Source of the DNA: Halomonas sp. KAO
Lineage (GTDB): Bacteria > Pseudomonadota > Gammaproteobacteria > Pseudomonadales > Halomonadaceae
Direction: 5' to 3'
NCBI RefSeq assembly: GCF_015595025.1
Contig: NZ_JADNRL010000009.1
Coordinates: forward strand, 1-64,000
DNA length: 64,000 nt
Under the pieces are notes generated by a model, which was not told where the DNA came from, did no database searches, and saw only the letters and a program-made list of their open reading frames with translations. This document shows, in pieces, positions 36,089 to 45,922 of the stretch. Position 1 is the first letter of the stretch; each line of letters starts with the position of its first letter. Position numbers and translations under genes: made by a program.

Positions 36089-37813
36089 TTAGAACGGAAA
36101 CACCAGCGGCGTCAGCACCAGCACCCCGGCGGAGTAGGTGAGGCTGACCGGCAGGCCGGTGCGCAGGAAGTCCGCCATCCGGTAGCGCCCGGGGGAGTAG
36201 ACCATCAAATGGGTCTGGTAGCCGTAGGGGATCAGGAAGCAGGCGCTGGCGCCGTAGGCCACGGCCATGACGAAGGGCAGGGGGGCGACGCCGAAGCCCT
36301 GGGCGGTGCTCCAGGCGATGGGAAAGGCGAGCGCCGCGGCGGCGTTGTTGGTCACGGTTTCGGTAAGCAGCAGCGTCAACAGGTAGCAGCCGATAAAGGC
36401 GGCATAGACGCCATAGCCAGCGAAGAGCGTCTGCATGCCTTGGGCGAGCAGATTAGCGGCGCCGGAACTCTCCAGCCCCTGGGCGATGGCCAGGGCTGAG
36501 CCGATGATCAGCCACAGCTCGAACGGGAAGCGCCGGCGCAACTCGGCGGGGGTGAGTATCTTGCCGGCCACCAGGCCCGCCATCAGCAGTAGCAGGCCGT
36601 GGAAGAGCGGCAGCAGCTCCAGGGCCGCCAGGCCGATGACGGCGGTAAAGCCGGCAAGCGTCAGCCAGCTTTCGGTGGGCTTGAGCCGCGGGCGCTTGAA
36701 GCTGCCGCTCAATAGATGGAAGTTGCGCTCGATATTGCGGTGCTGCCGGAAGTCGCTGCCTACCGCCAGTACCAGGCAGTCGCCTACCCGCAGCGGGATC
36801 TGGCCCAGCTGCCCTTCGAGCCGCCTGCCGCCACGGCGAATCCCTACCACGCCGGCATTGAACATGCTACGAAAATCGACGTCCTGAAGCGTCTGCCCGG
36901 CCAATTCCGATTCATGGGAGACCACCACCTCCACCAGGTTGGTGGCCAATAGGTCATCGGCCTGGCGGCCGAATAGCTTCAGGCCTGGGAAGCGCTGCAG
37001 CGCCTGCACCTTGCCCACCTCGCCGGTGAATACCAGGGTATCATCACTCTGCAGGATCTCCTCCGGCCCCACCGGGCTGATCAAGCGCCCCTCCCGCTCA
37101 ACCTCCAGCAGGTAGAGCCCTTCCAGGCTGCGCAACTCGTTCTCCTCGATACTCTTGCCGATCAGGCTGGAGCCGGCCTCGAGTTCGGCGGCCAGGAAGT
37201 AGGAGAGCTTCTCCGCGGTGTCCTCTGGCGCGTGTGCCGGCAGCCGCTGGGCGCGCCATAGCAAGACAGTGAAGGTAAGCAGGGCCACGGGAATGCCCAC
37301 CAGACTGAACTGAAACATGCCCAGCTCGAAGCCCCCCCGTCCCAGGGCGAAGGAGTTGACCACCAGGTTGGTGGAGGTGCCGACCAGGGTGGTGACGCCA
37401 CCGAGGATCGAGGCGTAGGAGAGCGGGATCAGCAGCCGCGAGGGCGCGATGCGTTGCTGGCGCGAGATGGCGCCCAGGAAGGCGGCGACCACCGCCGTGT
37501 TGTTGAGAAACGCTGACAGTACGGCGCTGGCACCCATCAGGCGTGCCGTGGCGGTCTTCTCGTTGCCCTTGAGCAGTCGCTGTGAGAGCCAGTCGAGCAG
37601 CGGGGTGCGTTCCAGCGCCAGGGAGACGAGAAGCAGCAACAGCAGGGTGGCAAGCGCCGGGTTGGTGTACTGGGCCAGCAGCGTCGGGGCATCCACCAGT
37701 CCCAGCAGCAGGTAAGCGCCGGCCAGGCTGACAAAGGCGATGGCAGGACGTACCAATCCACTGATCAGCAGGCCAACGAGTCCGGCAATCGAGAGAAGCA
37801 CTGCCCAGGTCAT
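36089..37813 (-). CDS. SLC13-family permease with two TrkA-C domains, probable sulfate transporter
   Basis: 574 residues from ATG 37813 (GTG immediately before is possible; AAGGA upstream). N-terminal membrane half (LIGLVR.., SAFLNNTAVVAAFLGAI, LLIPLSYASILGGVTTLVGT, STNLVVNS), a central cytoplasmic pair of TrkA-C/RCK_C domains (about residues 210-360: LRSLEGLYLLEVEREG, GDCLVLAVGSDFRQH), and a C-terminal membrane half (LTETVTNNAAAALAFPIAWS, MAVAYGASACFLIPYGYQTH). The two NNxAA/TNL hairpins are the substrate sites of this family. Members beside cys genes carry sulfate. Divergent from the HTH-cysDN genes, consistent with sulfate uptake for PAPS synthesis. Confidence 0.85.
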   Translation of the reverse strand: MTWAVLLSIAGLVGLLISGLVRPAIAFVSLAGAYLLLGLVDAPTLLAQYTNPALATLLLLLLVSLALERTPLLDWLSQRLLKGNEKTATARLMGASAVLSAFLNNTAVVAAFLGAISRQQRIAPSRLLIPLSYASILGGVTTLVGTSTNLVVNSFALGRGGFELGMFQFSLVGIPVALLTFTVLLWRAQRLPAHAPEDTAEKLSYFLAAELEAGSSLIGKSIEENELRSLEGLYLLEVEREGRLISPVGPEEILQSDDTLVFTGEVGKVQALQRFPGLKLFGRQADDLLATNLVEVVVSHESELAGQTLQDVDFRSMFNAGVVGIRRGGRRLEGQLGQIPLRVGDCLVLAVGSDFRQHRNIERNFHLLSGSFKRPRLKPTESWLTLAGFTAVIGLAALELLPLFHGLLLLMAGLVAGKILTPAELRRRFPFELWLIIGSALAIAQGLESSGAANLLAQGMQTLFAGYGVYAAFIGCYLLTLLLTETVTNNAAAALAFPIAWSTAQGFGVAPLPFVMAVAYGASACFLIPYGYQTHLMVYSPGRYRMADFLRTGLPVSLTYSAGVLVLTPLVFPF

Positions 37814-37961
37814 CACGCGTCGTCCTTGAAGGCGTTAAAGGAGATAGGATTCCAGCTTGTGGGATTCTACTTGAGCTTTTATGATAATGTCGATTTCAAT
37901 CGTTTAAAGATTATGATTAATAATAGATTTATCACATTGAATCAACGGGTTACGAAAATAT

Positions 37962-38744
37962 TTGAGAACTAAACATTTAACGCCCGAAGAGCTGAATAGG
38001 CGTCGACTCCAGGCCGTGAGGCTACGCCTCGATGGCCAGACGGTCGCCGCGACGGCGACGCAGACGGGACTTTCGGCGCCGACCGTCTCGGCGGCCTGGA
38101 AGGCCTTTCGCGAGGGCGGTTGGCAGGCGGTGCCGGTGCGTCCGCGCGGCCGAAAGGTCGGGCAGGCCCAGCGACTGGATGGCGCGGCCCAGCAGGCGCT
38201 ATGCGCCCGGCTCGCCGAGCAGCCCCCGGCTCCTGAAGCTGCCTGGAGCAGTGAGGGAGTGGCCGAGGCGCTGAAGGCCGATGGGCATAAGATCTCGCCG
38301 CGCGCGATCGATCACTGGCTGGAGGCCCACGACCTCAAGCCGTCGCCACTGTTGCTGGAAGGGCTCGAGCGACACCGCTCTGTTACAGGGCGCTGGTATC
38401 GCCACCAGGCTGAACCAGTACTGGAGAGGGTGCGGCGCGCCGATGGCGCTCTCTGGCAGGGCGGGGTGCGTGTATCGCAACCCGGTGAAGCCCTGGCTGG
38501 TGAGCCCCGCCGCTATCAGCTCTACCTGCATGGCAAGCGCGGCAAGCTCTATAGCCGCTGCCTCGCGGTGCCGCCGCGGGCAGAGGACTACCTGGTCCTG
38601 TTCAATCGGCTGCTCGACCAGGCCGATGGCAAGCCGGTGGTGCTGATCTTTCGTGGCGCCTGGTTCGACCGGGTGCAGGAGATTGGGGGCTGGCTCCAGG
38701 AACACCCAGATTTTCGGCTGTTGCCTTGGCCGGCTAGTTCGTAG
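37962..38744 (+). CDS. IS630-derived HTH protein with a degenerate DDE domain
   Basis: 260 residues. No in-frame ATG exists before the conserved start, so TTG 37962 is used (uncertain). N-terminal HTH (RLRLDGQTVAATATQTGLSA), a winged-helix segment (WSSEGVAEALKADGHKISPR), then an IS630-like catalytic domain. The usual LDN..xH box reads VLIFRGAWFDRVQEIGGWLQ and the protein stops just where Y(S)PxLNPxE would be. So acidic residues are lost and it cannot transpose. It may be a domesticated regulator of the neighbouring sulfate genes, or a fossil. The stop TAG comes from a REP head. The 37817-37961 gap is AT-rich and could hold divergent promoters. Confidence 0.65.
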   Translation: MRTKHLTPEELNRRRLQAVRLRLDGQTVAATATQTGLSAPTVSAAWKAFREGGWQAVPVRPRGRKVGQAQRLDGAAQQALCARLAEQPPAPEAAWSSEGVAEALKADGHKISPRAIDHWLEAHDLKPSPLLLEGLERHRSVTGRWYRHQAEPVLERVRRADGALWQGGVRVSQPGEALAGEPRRYQLYLHGKRGKLYSRCLAVPPRAEDYLVLFNRLLDQADGKPVVLIFRGAWFDRVQEIGGWLQEHPDFRLLPWPASS

Positions 38745-38816
38745 GAGCGCGATTCATCGCGCGAATCTTGCCAAGATCGCCGAAATGTCGGACCACCGAT
38801 AAGTCGGGCTCCTACA
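38740..38816. repeat. REP pair (short, then long form) before cysD
   Basis: 38740-38765 (CGTAGGAGCGCGATTCATCG..) and long form 38776-38816 (ATCGCCGAAATGTCGGACCA, then CCGATAAGTCGGGCTCCTAC), the best preserved long copy. Confidence 0.93.
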
Positions 38817-38847
38817 ACATTAATTTCACCCACAACAGGCTAACGAC

Positions 38848-39750
38848 ATGACGTCACTCACCCATCTTCAGAAGCTGGAAGCCGAGAGCATCCAGATCAT
38901 GCGAGAGGTGGTCGCCGAGACCGAGAATCCGGTGATGCTCTACTCGGTGGGCAAGGATAGCGCGGTGATGCTTCACCTCGCGCGCAAGGCCTTCGCGCCG
39001 GCACCGCCGCCGTTCCCGCTGTTGCATGTGGATACGCGCTGGAAATTTCGCGCCATGTACGACTTCCGTGACCAGATGGCCAAGGAAGTGGGCATGGACC
39101 TGCTGGTGCATATCAACCCCGAGGGCATCGAGAAGGATATCAACCCCTTCACCCATGGTTCGGCCATCCATACCGATGTGATGAAGACCGAGGGGCTCAA
39201 GCAGGCGCTGGACAAGTACGGCTTCGATGCCGCCTTTGGCGGTGCCCGCCGCGACGAGGAGAAGTCGCGTGCCAAGGAGCGGGTGTTCTCGTTCCGTACC
39301 GCTCAGCATCGCTGGGACCCGAAGAACCAGCGCCCCGAGCTATGGCGGATTTATAACACCCGCAAGCACAAGGGTGAGTCGATTCGTGTCTTCCCGCTCT
39401 CCAACTGGACCGAGCTGGATATCTGGCAGTACATCTACCTGCAAAATATCCCAATCGTGCCGCTCTACTACTCCGCCGAGCGTCCGGTGGTCGAGCGCGA
39501 CGGCGCCTTGATCATGGTCGATGACGAGCGCATGCCGCTGGAGCCCGGCGAGGTGCCGATGATGCGCAAGGTGCGCTTCCGTACCCTGGGCTGCTACCCG
39601 CTGACCGGTGCCATCGAATCCGAGGCCGACACGTTGCCTGACATCATTCAGGAAATGCTGCTGACCAAGACCTCCGAACGCCAGGGTCGCGTTATCGACC
39701 ACGACAGCGCCGCCTCCATGGAAAAGAAAAAGCAGGAAGGATACTTCTGA
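38848..39750 (+). CDS. cysD: Sulfate adenylyltransferase subunit 2 CysD
   Basis: 300 residues, ATG 38848. With CysN makes adenosine-5'-phosphosulfate from sulfate and ATP. Visible: PP-loop [49 protein letters not shown], and C-terminal [16 protein letters not shown]. Overlaps cysNC by one base (TGATG). Confidence 0.98.
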   Translation: MTSLTHLQKLEAESIQIMREVVAETENPVMLYSVGKDSAVMLHLARKAFAPAPPPFPLLHVDTRWKFRAMYDFRDQMAKEVGMDLLVHINPEGIEKDINPFTHGSAIHTDVMKTEGLKQALDKYGFDAAFGGARRDEEKSRAKERVFSFRTAQHRWDPKNQRPELWRIYNTRKHKGESIRVFPLSNWTELDIWQYIYLQNIPIVPLYYSAERPVVERDGALIMVDDERMPLEPGEVPMMRKVRFRTLGCYPLTGAIESEADTLPDIIQEMLLTKTSERQGRVIDHDSAASMEKKKQEGYF

Positions 39751-41657
39751 TGTCTCATTCATCCGACATGATCGCCGGCGACATCGAGGGCTACCTGAAG
39801 TCGCACGAGCACAAGGGCCTGCTGCGCTTCATCACCTGCGGCAGCGTCGATGACGGCAAGAGCACGCTGATCGGGCGGCTGCTGTTCGAGTCCAAGCTGC
39901 TTTTCGAGGACCAGCTGGCCGCCATCGAGGCGGACTCCAAGCGGTGGGGCACCCAAGGCGGCGAGATGGACTTCGCGCTGTTGGTCGACGGCCTGGCCGC
40001 CGAGCGCGAGCAGGGCATCACCATCGATGTTGCCTATCGCTTCTTCTCCACCGACAAGCGCAAGTTTATCGTCGCCGATACCCCCGGACATGAGCAGTAC
40101 ACCCGTAATATGGTCACCGGCGCCTCGACCGCCGATGCCGCCATCCTGATGGTCGACGCGCGCCAGGGCATCCTGCCCCAGACTCGCCGCCATAGTTTTT
40201 TGATGTCGCTGATCGGCATGCGCCATATCGTGGTCGCCATCAACAAGATGGACCTGGTGGATTACTCGAAGGAGCGCTTCGACGAGATCGCGGCGGAGTA
40301 TCGTGAATTCGCCCAGCAGCTGGGGCTCGAGGAGGTGACCTTTATCCCGATGTCGGCGCTTAAGGGCGATAACGTTATCGAGCCCAGCCCGCACATGCCC
40401 TGGTACCACGGCACGACCCTGATGGGCTACCTGGAAACCGTGGAATTGGATGAGGAGCGCCTGCAGAATCAGCCGTTCCGTATGCCGGTGCAGTGGGTCA
40501 ACCGTCCCAATCTGGACTTCCGTGGCTTCACCGGCATGATCGCCAGCGGCCGCATCGCGCCGGGCGACGAGATCCGTGTGCAGCCCGGCGGCCAGACGAG
40601 CCGCATCAAGCAGATCTATACCTTCGACGGCGACCTGGAACAGGCGATCGCTGGCCAGTCGGTGACGCTGCTGCTGGAAGACGAGATCGATATCTCCCGG
40701 GGGGATGTGATTTCCGGCGTGGAGCAGCAGCCGGCCGAGGTCGCCGATCAGTTCGAAACCAGCCTGGTCTGGATGCACGAGGAGCCGCTGCTGCCGGGGC
40801 GCCCTTACCTGATGAAGCTGGGCACTCAGGCGGTGTCGGCCACGGTGACCGATATCAAGTATCAGGTGAACGTCAACACCCTGGAGCACACCGCCGCCAA
40901 GCAGCTCGACCTCAACGGCATCGGTGTGTGCACCCTGAGCCTGAACAAGGCCGTGGCCTTCGATGCCTACACGGACAACGCCGACACCGGCGGTTATATC
41001 CTGATCGACCGGATGACCAACAATACGGTCGGTGCCGGCATGTTGCACTTCGCCCTGCGTCGCAGCCAGAACATCCATATGCAGCATGTGGATATCGACA
41101 AGAAGGCACGTGCGGAGTCCAAGGTACAGCAGCCCGCGGTGCTGTGGTTCACCGGGCTCTCGGGTGCCGGCAAGTCGACCATCGCCAATCTGGTGGAGAA
41201 GAAGCTCTACGCCGCCGGTCAGCACACCTATTTGCTGGATGGCGACAACGTGCGTCACGGCCTCAACCGCGACCTCGGCTTCACCGATGCCGATCGCGTC
41301 GAGAACATTCGCCGCGTGGGCGAGGTGGCCAGGCTGATGACCGATGCCGGCCTGATCGTGCTGACGGCGTTTATCTCTCCGTTCCGCAGCGAGCGTCAGA
41401 TGGCCCGCGAGCTGGTCGAAGAGGGCGAGTTTATCGAGGTGTTCGTCGACACCCCGCTGGAGGTCGCCGAGGACCGCGATCCCAAGGGGCTCTACAAGAA
41501 GGCGCGTCGCGGTGAGCTGAAGAACTTCACCGGCATCGACTCCGCCTACGAGGCACCGGAGGCCCCCGACCTGCACCTCAAGACCACCGAGATGAGCAGC
41601 GACGAAGCCGCCGACGCCGTGATCGAGCTGCTGCGTAAGCGCCAGATTGTTTCCTGA
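39750..41657 (+). CDS. cysNC: Fused sulfate adenylyltransferase subunit 1 / APS kinase CysNC
   Basis: 635 residues. Residues 1-450 are the GTPase subunit Cys[19 protein letters not shown] (G1), [13 protein letters not shown] (G3), [11 protein letters not shown] (G4). Residues about 460-635 are APS kinase Cys[19 protein letters not shown] (P-loop), [30 protein letters not shown], and [14 protein letters not shown]. The fusion makes PAPS directly. Such fusions serve both cysteine synthesis and sulfation. The two sulfotransferases in this window make the second role plausible. A hairpin terminator follows at 41727. Confidence 0.98.
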   Translation: MSHSSDMIAGDIEGYLKSHEHKGLLRFITCGSVDDGKSTLIGRLLFESKLLFEDQLAAIEADSKRWGTQGGEMDFALLVDGLAAEREQGITIDVAYRFFSTDKRKFIVADTPGHEQYTRNMVTGASTADAAILMVDARQGILPQTRRHSFLMSLIGMRHIVVAINKMDLVDYSKERFDEIAAEYREFAQQLGLEEVTFIPMSALKGDNVIEPSPHMPWYHGTTLMGYLETVELDEERLQNQPFRMPVQWVNRPNLDFRGFTGMIASGRIAPGDEIRVQPGGQTSRIKQIYTFDGDLEQAIAGQSVTLLLEDEIDISRGDVISGVEQQPAEVADQFETSLVWMHEEPLLPGRPYLMKLGTQAVSATVTDIKYQVNVNTLEHTAAKQLDLNGIGVCTLSLNKAVAFDAYTDNADTGGYILIDRMTNNTVGAGMLHFALRRSQNIHMQHVDIDKKARAESKVQQPAVLWFTGLSGAGKSTIANLVEKKLYAAGQHTYLLDGDNVRHGLNRDLGFTDADRVENIRRVGEVARLMTDAGLIVLTAFISPFRSERQMARELVEEGEFIEVFVDTPLEVAEDRDPKGLYKKARRGELKNFTGIDSAYEAPEAPDLHLKTTEMSSDEAADAVIELLRKRQIVS

Positions 41658-41686
41658 TCGTCGCTAACTGCAACCTACTGCAACCT

Positions 41687-41713
41687 GTAGGAGTGCGATT
41701 TATCGCGCGATTG
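41687..41713. repeat. REP-like palindrome after cysNC
   Basis: TGTAGGAGTGCGATTTATCG then CGCGATT; stem CGCGAT-type with compensating ends. Confidence 0.85.
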
Positions 41714-41726
41714 AGAAGCTGGAAGT

Positions 41727-41748
41727 CCCGGGCCCTGCCCGGGGCTTT
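41727..41748 (+). terminator. Candidate intrinsic terminator of cysDNC
   Basis: CCCGGGC-CCT-GCCCGGG followed by GCTTT. A second inverted repeat, AAGCTGTAAGCC (about 41757) with GGCTTACAGCTT (about 41840), frames the remaining leader up to cysQ. Confidence 0.6.
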
Positions 41749-41876
41749 ACGCCTTAAGCTGTAAGCCTTACGTTTGCCGCTTCGCGGCGTAGCCCCCCCT
41801 GAAATCCGAGTTCAGGGGTTCTTACAGCGTAAAGCTTACGGCTTACAGCTTTACCACCTGGAAAGGAATTCAACAG

Positions 41877-42653
<777 letters not shown>

Positions 42654-42719
42654 CGCCCCCATCGCTGGGTAGGTGCCGGGTTTATCCGCGGGCCGGGATG
42701 TTCGCGATCAGGAAAAGTC

Positions 42720-42753
42720 ATCGCCGCAATGTCGGTGGTTCGACATGCGGCGA
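42720..42753. repeat. Large inverted repeat between cysQ and the autotransporter-like gene
   Basis: ATCGCCGCAATGTCG, loop GTGGTT, CGACATGCGGCGAT. It resembles the long REP head (ATCGCCGAAATGTCGGACCAC) folded on a second half. It lies between convergent genes; no T run is seen. A decayed REP precedes it at about 42668-42690. Confidence 0.75.
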
Positions 42754-42809
42754 TGTCTTGGGCGGAAGGGTTACACTAATCGTATTTCCCTTAGCTTATA
42801 GTCTGTTCG

Positions 42810-44312
42810 TTATAAGCTATACGCAATGGAGGCTTGCACGGCATCATATTCGGTATCGCTGTCGCCCACTGTCGTTTTACCGGATAGGTTGAAGGTCATA
42901 TTGGTGCCGAGCCGGTGTGCTACACCAAGCTTCACTTCAGTCCGGCTGTCGTCCTCGCTTTCCAGCACGGACGCAGCACCATCGAAGTCGCTGGTAACGT
43001 CTTCATAGTAGGTGACACTGCCGAAGAGACGACCTGCGGCAAGTTGGGTGCTTAGGTTGATACCACCAAAAGCCTCACCCAGTTTGGCACCGATATTGTG
43101 GCTGTAGCTGTCGTCGAGGTCGTCGTCCAGGTAGGCGCCGCCCAGAGTCACACCGGCCAGCAGGTTTTCGTTGCTGCCGAAGCGTGGTAGGTAATAGGTA
43201 CCCGCAACACGCGCACCATAGCGATCGCCATCCCACTCGGTGGTGGGGTTACCGTAGGAGTATTCCCCTTCAAGATCCTGATAGAGTAGGATCCCGCTAA
43301 GCACCAGGTTGTTATTTAATAGATTGATCGCCGCGTAGGGAGCAATAAGGTTACCGCTTAGATCGGAGTTGCCATAGTCACTGGTCAGGTCGAACTTGCT
43401 GTAACCCGCCGCAACCCCAGCCAGTACATTGCCCATGCGCTTGTCGATACCCGCCATGGCGGCCTTCGAGTCACCATCGTACTTCAGGCCTGCGGAGTTG
43501 CCCGAGAGATCGCCCACCTCGGTTGATACCCAAAGGCTTAGCCCCTCGGAAAGGTTGAACCGATCCGAATCTTCGGTCGAGTTGCGGTGCAGGCTATGGT
43601 TACTGGGCGCCATTGCCACATCGATTTGCTCGCTGAGCATGCCAAAGCTCTGTGCCATGGCCTGCTTCTGAGCGGCACGCAGGGACTTGTCTGCGTTCAG
43701 GACGCCCAGTATAGAGGCAATCTCATTGATTTGATCACCCGTGATATTATCGAGGCGGCCGCTGAAGAGAACTTTGCCCCCTCTGTTCCGGATAGTGACT
43801 GGCGTCTGGCCATTAAACTGGGTGAGGGTCGTATCGGAGGGCAGTTCCAGCGTATACGGTGTGCCATTGAGCTTGATGTCGAATGTGCCGGTCTTGTCGA
43901 TATCCCCCAGCGAGCCGCTCCACTCCAGCGTTACCGGCCGTGTTTCCGTGATGGCACTGATCGTAAAGCTGGCGTTCTGGCTAGGGTTGTCGTAGGCGCT
44001 CTCCAGGCTGGAGGCGGTAGTTGTGATATTGACCTTCTTGCCATCGATAATCAGGTCTGCGTCATTCGTTGCCAGCACATCGGACAGGTAGCGATTGCCA
44101 TCAAGGGTGGCGATCTTGAGCGTTGAGCCATTGTCCAGGGTGATCGTCTGGCTTGGCGTGTTGAGGTCGGCATCACCCGCCAGGTCACCAATGGTGGGCA
44201 TCGAAGCGCCGATATTGACCAACTCGTTGAAGCTGAAGGATTGAGCACTCGCCATAGTGCTAGCGGTGAGGGCAATAATGCCTGCGGCCAGCACGATTGG
44301 TTTTTTTTGCAT
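42810..44312 (-). CDS. Autotransporter-like outer-membrane protein
   Basis: 500 residues, ATG 44312 with AAAGGGAAT upstream. Signal peptide MQKKPIVLAAGIIALTASTM ending ASAQ. Residues about 25-230 form a short beta-rich passenger (SQTITLDNGSTLKIATLDG). Residues about 250-500 are a barrel with the spacing of the autotransporter domain (PF03797 type): LSLWVSTEVGDLSG, AGIDKRMGNVLAGVAAGYSK, APYAAINLLNNN, and a final strand DAVQASIAYSL. Monocistronic. A surface protein of unknown role, short for an autotransporter. Confidence 0.8.
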   Translation of the reverse strand: MQKKPIVLAAGIIALTASTMASAQSFSFNELVNIGASMPTIGDLAGDADLNTPSQTITLDNGSTLKIATLDGNRYLSDVLATNDADLIIDGKKVNITTTASSLESAYDNPSQNASFTISAITETRPVTLEWSGSLGDIDKTGTFDIKLNGTPYTLELPSDTTLTQFNGQTPVTIRNRGGKVLFSGRLDNITGDQINEIASILGVLNADKSLRAAQKQAMAQSFGMLSEQIDVAMAPSNHSLHRNSTEDSDRFNLSEGLSLWVSTEVGDLSGNSAGLKYDGDSKAAMAGIDKRMGNVLAGVAAGYSKFDLTSDYGNSDLSGNLIAPYAAINLLNNNLVLSGILLYQDLEGEYSYGNPTTEWDGDRYGARVAGTYYLPRFGSNENLLAGVTLGGAYLDDDLDDSYSHNIGAKLGEAFGGINLSTQLAAGRLFGSVTYYEDVTSDFDGAASVLESEDDSRTEVKLGVAHRLGTNMTFNLSGKTTVGDSDTEYDAVQASIAYSL

Positions 44313-44456
44313 ATCAATTCCCTTTGAGCATGGAAGAGTGGTTACTTTATTAGTATTTGTACATTACTGGGTCTCGAGCAAATCAACAACTGCTTGTATA
44401 TATGCTGGCAGGGTGTCTAACACCGGTCCTGGTAATGGTGTTCGTGGGGCATTGCA

Positions 44457-44566
44457 TTGTAGGGGGCGGATCTGGCCGGCTGGCGACCATATCGCGCGAT
44501 ACCTCTCGCTTTTACGAGGCGAGGGCGCCTGGTAATGGTAATCGCTCGATAAATCGCGCTCCTACG
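44457..44566. repeat. REP-like palindromes, one decayed and one good
   Basis: Decayed 44457-44487 (TTGTAGGGGGCGGATCTGGC..) and good 44540-44566 (AATCGCTCGATAAATCGCGC..). This is the rightmost REP I can see; none was found from here to 64000. Confidence 0.75.
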
Positions 44567-44581
44567 ATGTTGCTGCGACAG

Positions 44582-45922
44582 TTATACCGTCATGGCATTG
44601 GCTAGGGCGCTCAAGGTCTGGTCGATCTGCTCACGGGTGTGCTCGCAGCTGAGGAAGAAACGCAGCCTGGCGCTCTTCTCGGGAACGGCGGGGTGGAGGA
44701 TAGGTTGGACGTTGATGCCCTGTTCGAACAGGTCGTGGGAGAGCCTGGCGGCGAGGGGGGAGCTGCCGACGATCACCGGGATTACCGCGGCGCCGATGCT
44801 GTGGCCGGTGTCGAACCCCATCTCTCGAGCCTGCTCCAGAAAGTAGCGCGAGATGTCATGCAGGGCCTGGACCCGTTCGGGCTCCTTCTGCATCAGCTGC
44901 AGTGCGGTAAGCGCCGGGGCGGCGACCTGGGCGGGCATGCCGACGCTATACAGAAACCCCGGTGCCAGGTAGCGCAGGGTCTCCACCAGGGCGGTGCAGC
45001 CGGCGATATAGCCGCCGCAGCCGGCCAGGCTCTTGCTCATGGTGCCCATCCAGATATCCACCTCGTCGGCGGGCAGGTCGAAGTGCTCGCGCAGGCCGAG
45101 GGCGTGATCGCCCAACACCCCGAAGGAGTGGGCCTCATCGACCATCAACCAGGCCTGGTGGCGGCGCTTGAGTTCGATAAAGCGCGGCAGGTCCGGCACA
45201 TCGCCATCCATGCTGTAGAGCCCTTCGATCACGATCAGCACACGCTCGAACTGGCCGCGATGCCGGGTGAGCATTGCATCCAGCGCCGCGGCGTCATTGT
45301 GGGGGAAGGGAATTCGCTTGGCCCCGGAGAGCTGGGCCCCCACCAGTGAGCTGTTGTGAATGTACTCATCATGGAGCACCAGGTCCCGGGGGCCCAGCAG
45401 ATAGCCGAGGGTGGAGACGTTGGTGGCATGCCCACTGACGAAGGCGACGGCGTCTTCCACCCCGTAGGCCGCGGCGATGGCCTGCTCCAGTTCCCGGTGG
45501 ATCGGGCGCTCACCGGAGACCACGCGGCTGGCCGAGACTGAGCTGCCGTAGCGCTCGAGGGCCTGCTGGCCGGCGTGGTTGACCCGCGGGTCGCCGGAGA
45601 ACCCCAGGTAGTTGTAGCTGGCGAAGTTGATGACCTCGCGGCCCTCGATGATCGAGGTGGCCCCGGCATTGCCCTCATGCACCTTGAAGAAGGGATCCGT
45701 CAGGCCGAGCCGACGCGCGCCCTCGCGCATCATGCTGATCTGCTGGTAACCGGGGTGCGCGTCGAAGCGGGTAAAACGTTCCGGCACGCGGCTGGTCGTG
45801 CCGGCCTCAGGCGGTGTCCCCGGTGCCGTCGACAAGGGCGCCCCCGCCTTGTCACGCGGACGCTGGCGCTTGCGGGACTGGGCCAGTAGCTGGTTCTTGA
45901 GCTCGACACGGCGCTGACTCAT
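44582..45922 (-). CDS. rkpG: Alpha-oxoamine synthase (RkpG-like, AONS family)
   Basis: 446 residues, ATG 45922 overlapping the PKS stop by four bases. PLP fold-type I enzyme of the 8-amino-7-oxononanoate/serine palmitoyltransferase group: INFASYNYLGFSGDPRV, SRVVSGERPIHRELE, VSGHATNVSTLGYLL, HDEYIHNSSL, VDEAHSFGVLGDHALG, and MSKSLAGCGGYIAG with the PLP lysine. An N-terminal extension of about 55 Arg/Ala-rich residues precedes the fold. In this family the enzyme joins an acyl thioester to an amino acid with loss of CO2. As it directly follows a PKS lacking a thioesterase, it probably releases the chain as an amino-ketone (inference). Last gene of the operon. Confidence 0.88.
   Translation of the reverse strand: MSQRRVELKNQLLAQSRKRQRPRDKAGAPLSTAPGTPPEAGTTSRVPERFTRFDAHPGYQQISMMREGARRLGLTDPFFKVHEGNAGATSIIEGREVINFASYNYLGFSGDPRVNHAGQQALERYGSSVSASRVVSGERPIHRELEQAIAAAYGVEDAVAFVSGHATNVSTLGYLLGPRDLVLHDEYIHNSSLVGAQLSGAKRIPFPHNDAAALDAMLTRHRGQFERVLIVIEGLYSMDGDVPDLPRFIELKRRHQAWLMVDEAHSFGVLGDHALGLREHFDLPADEVDIWMGTMSKSLAGCGGYIAGCTALVETLRYLAPGFLYSVGMPAQVAAPALTALQLMQKEPERVQALHDISRYFLEQAREMGFDTGHSIGAAVIPVIVGSSPLAARLSHDLFEQGINVQPILHPAVPEKSARLRFFLSCEHTREQIDQTLSALANAMTV

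Noticed and set aside
39759..41576. A 605-codon open frame on the minus strand opposite cysNC, and similar long antisense frames opposite the PKS
   Set aside because: They mirror high-GC coding sequence of strongly recognised genes and encode no recognisable protein.
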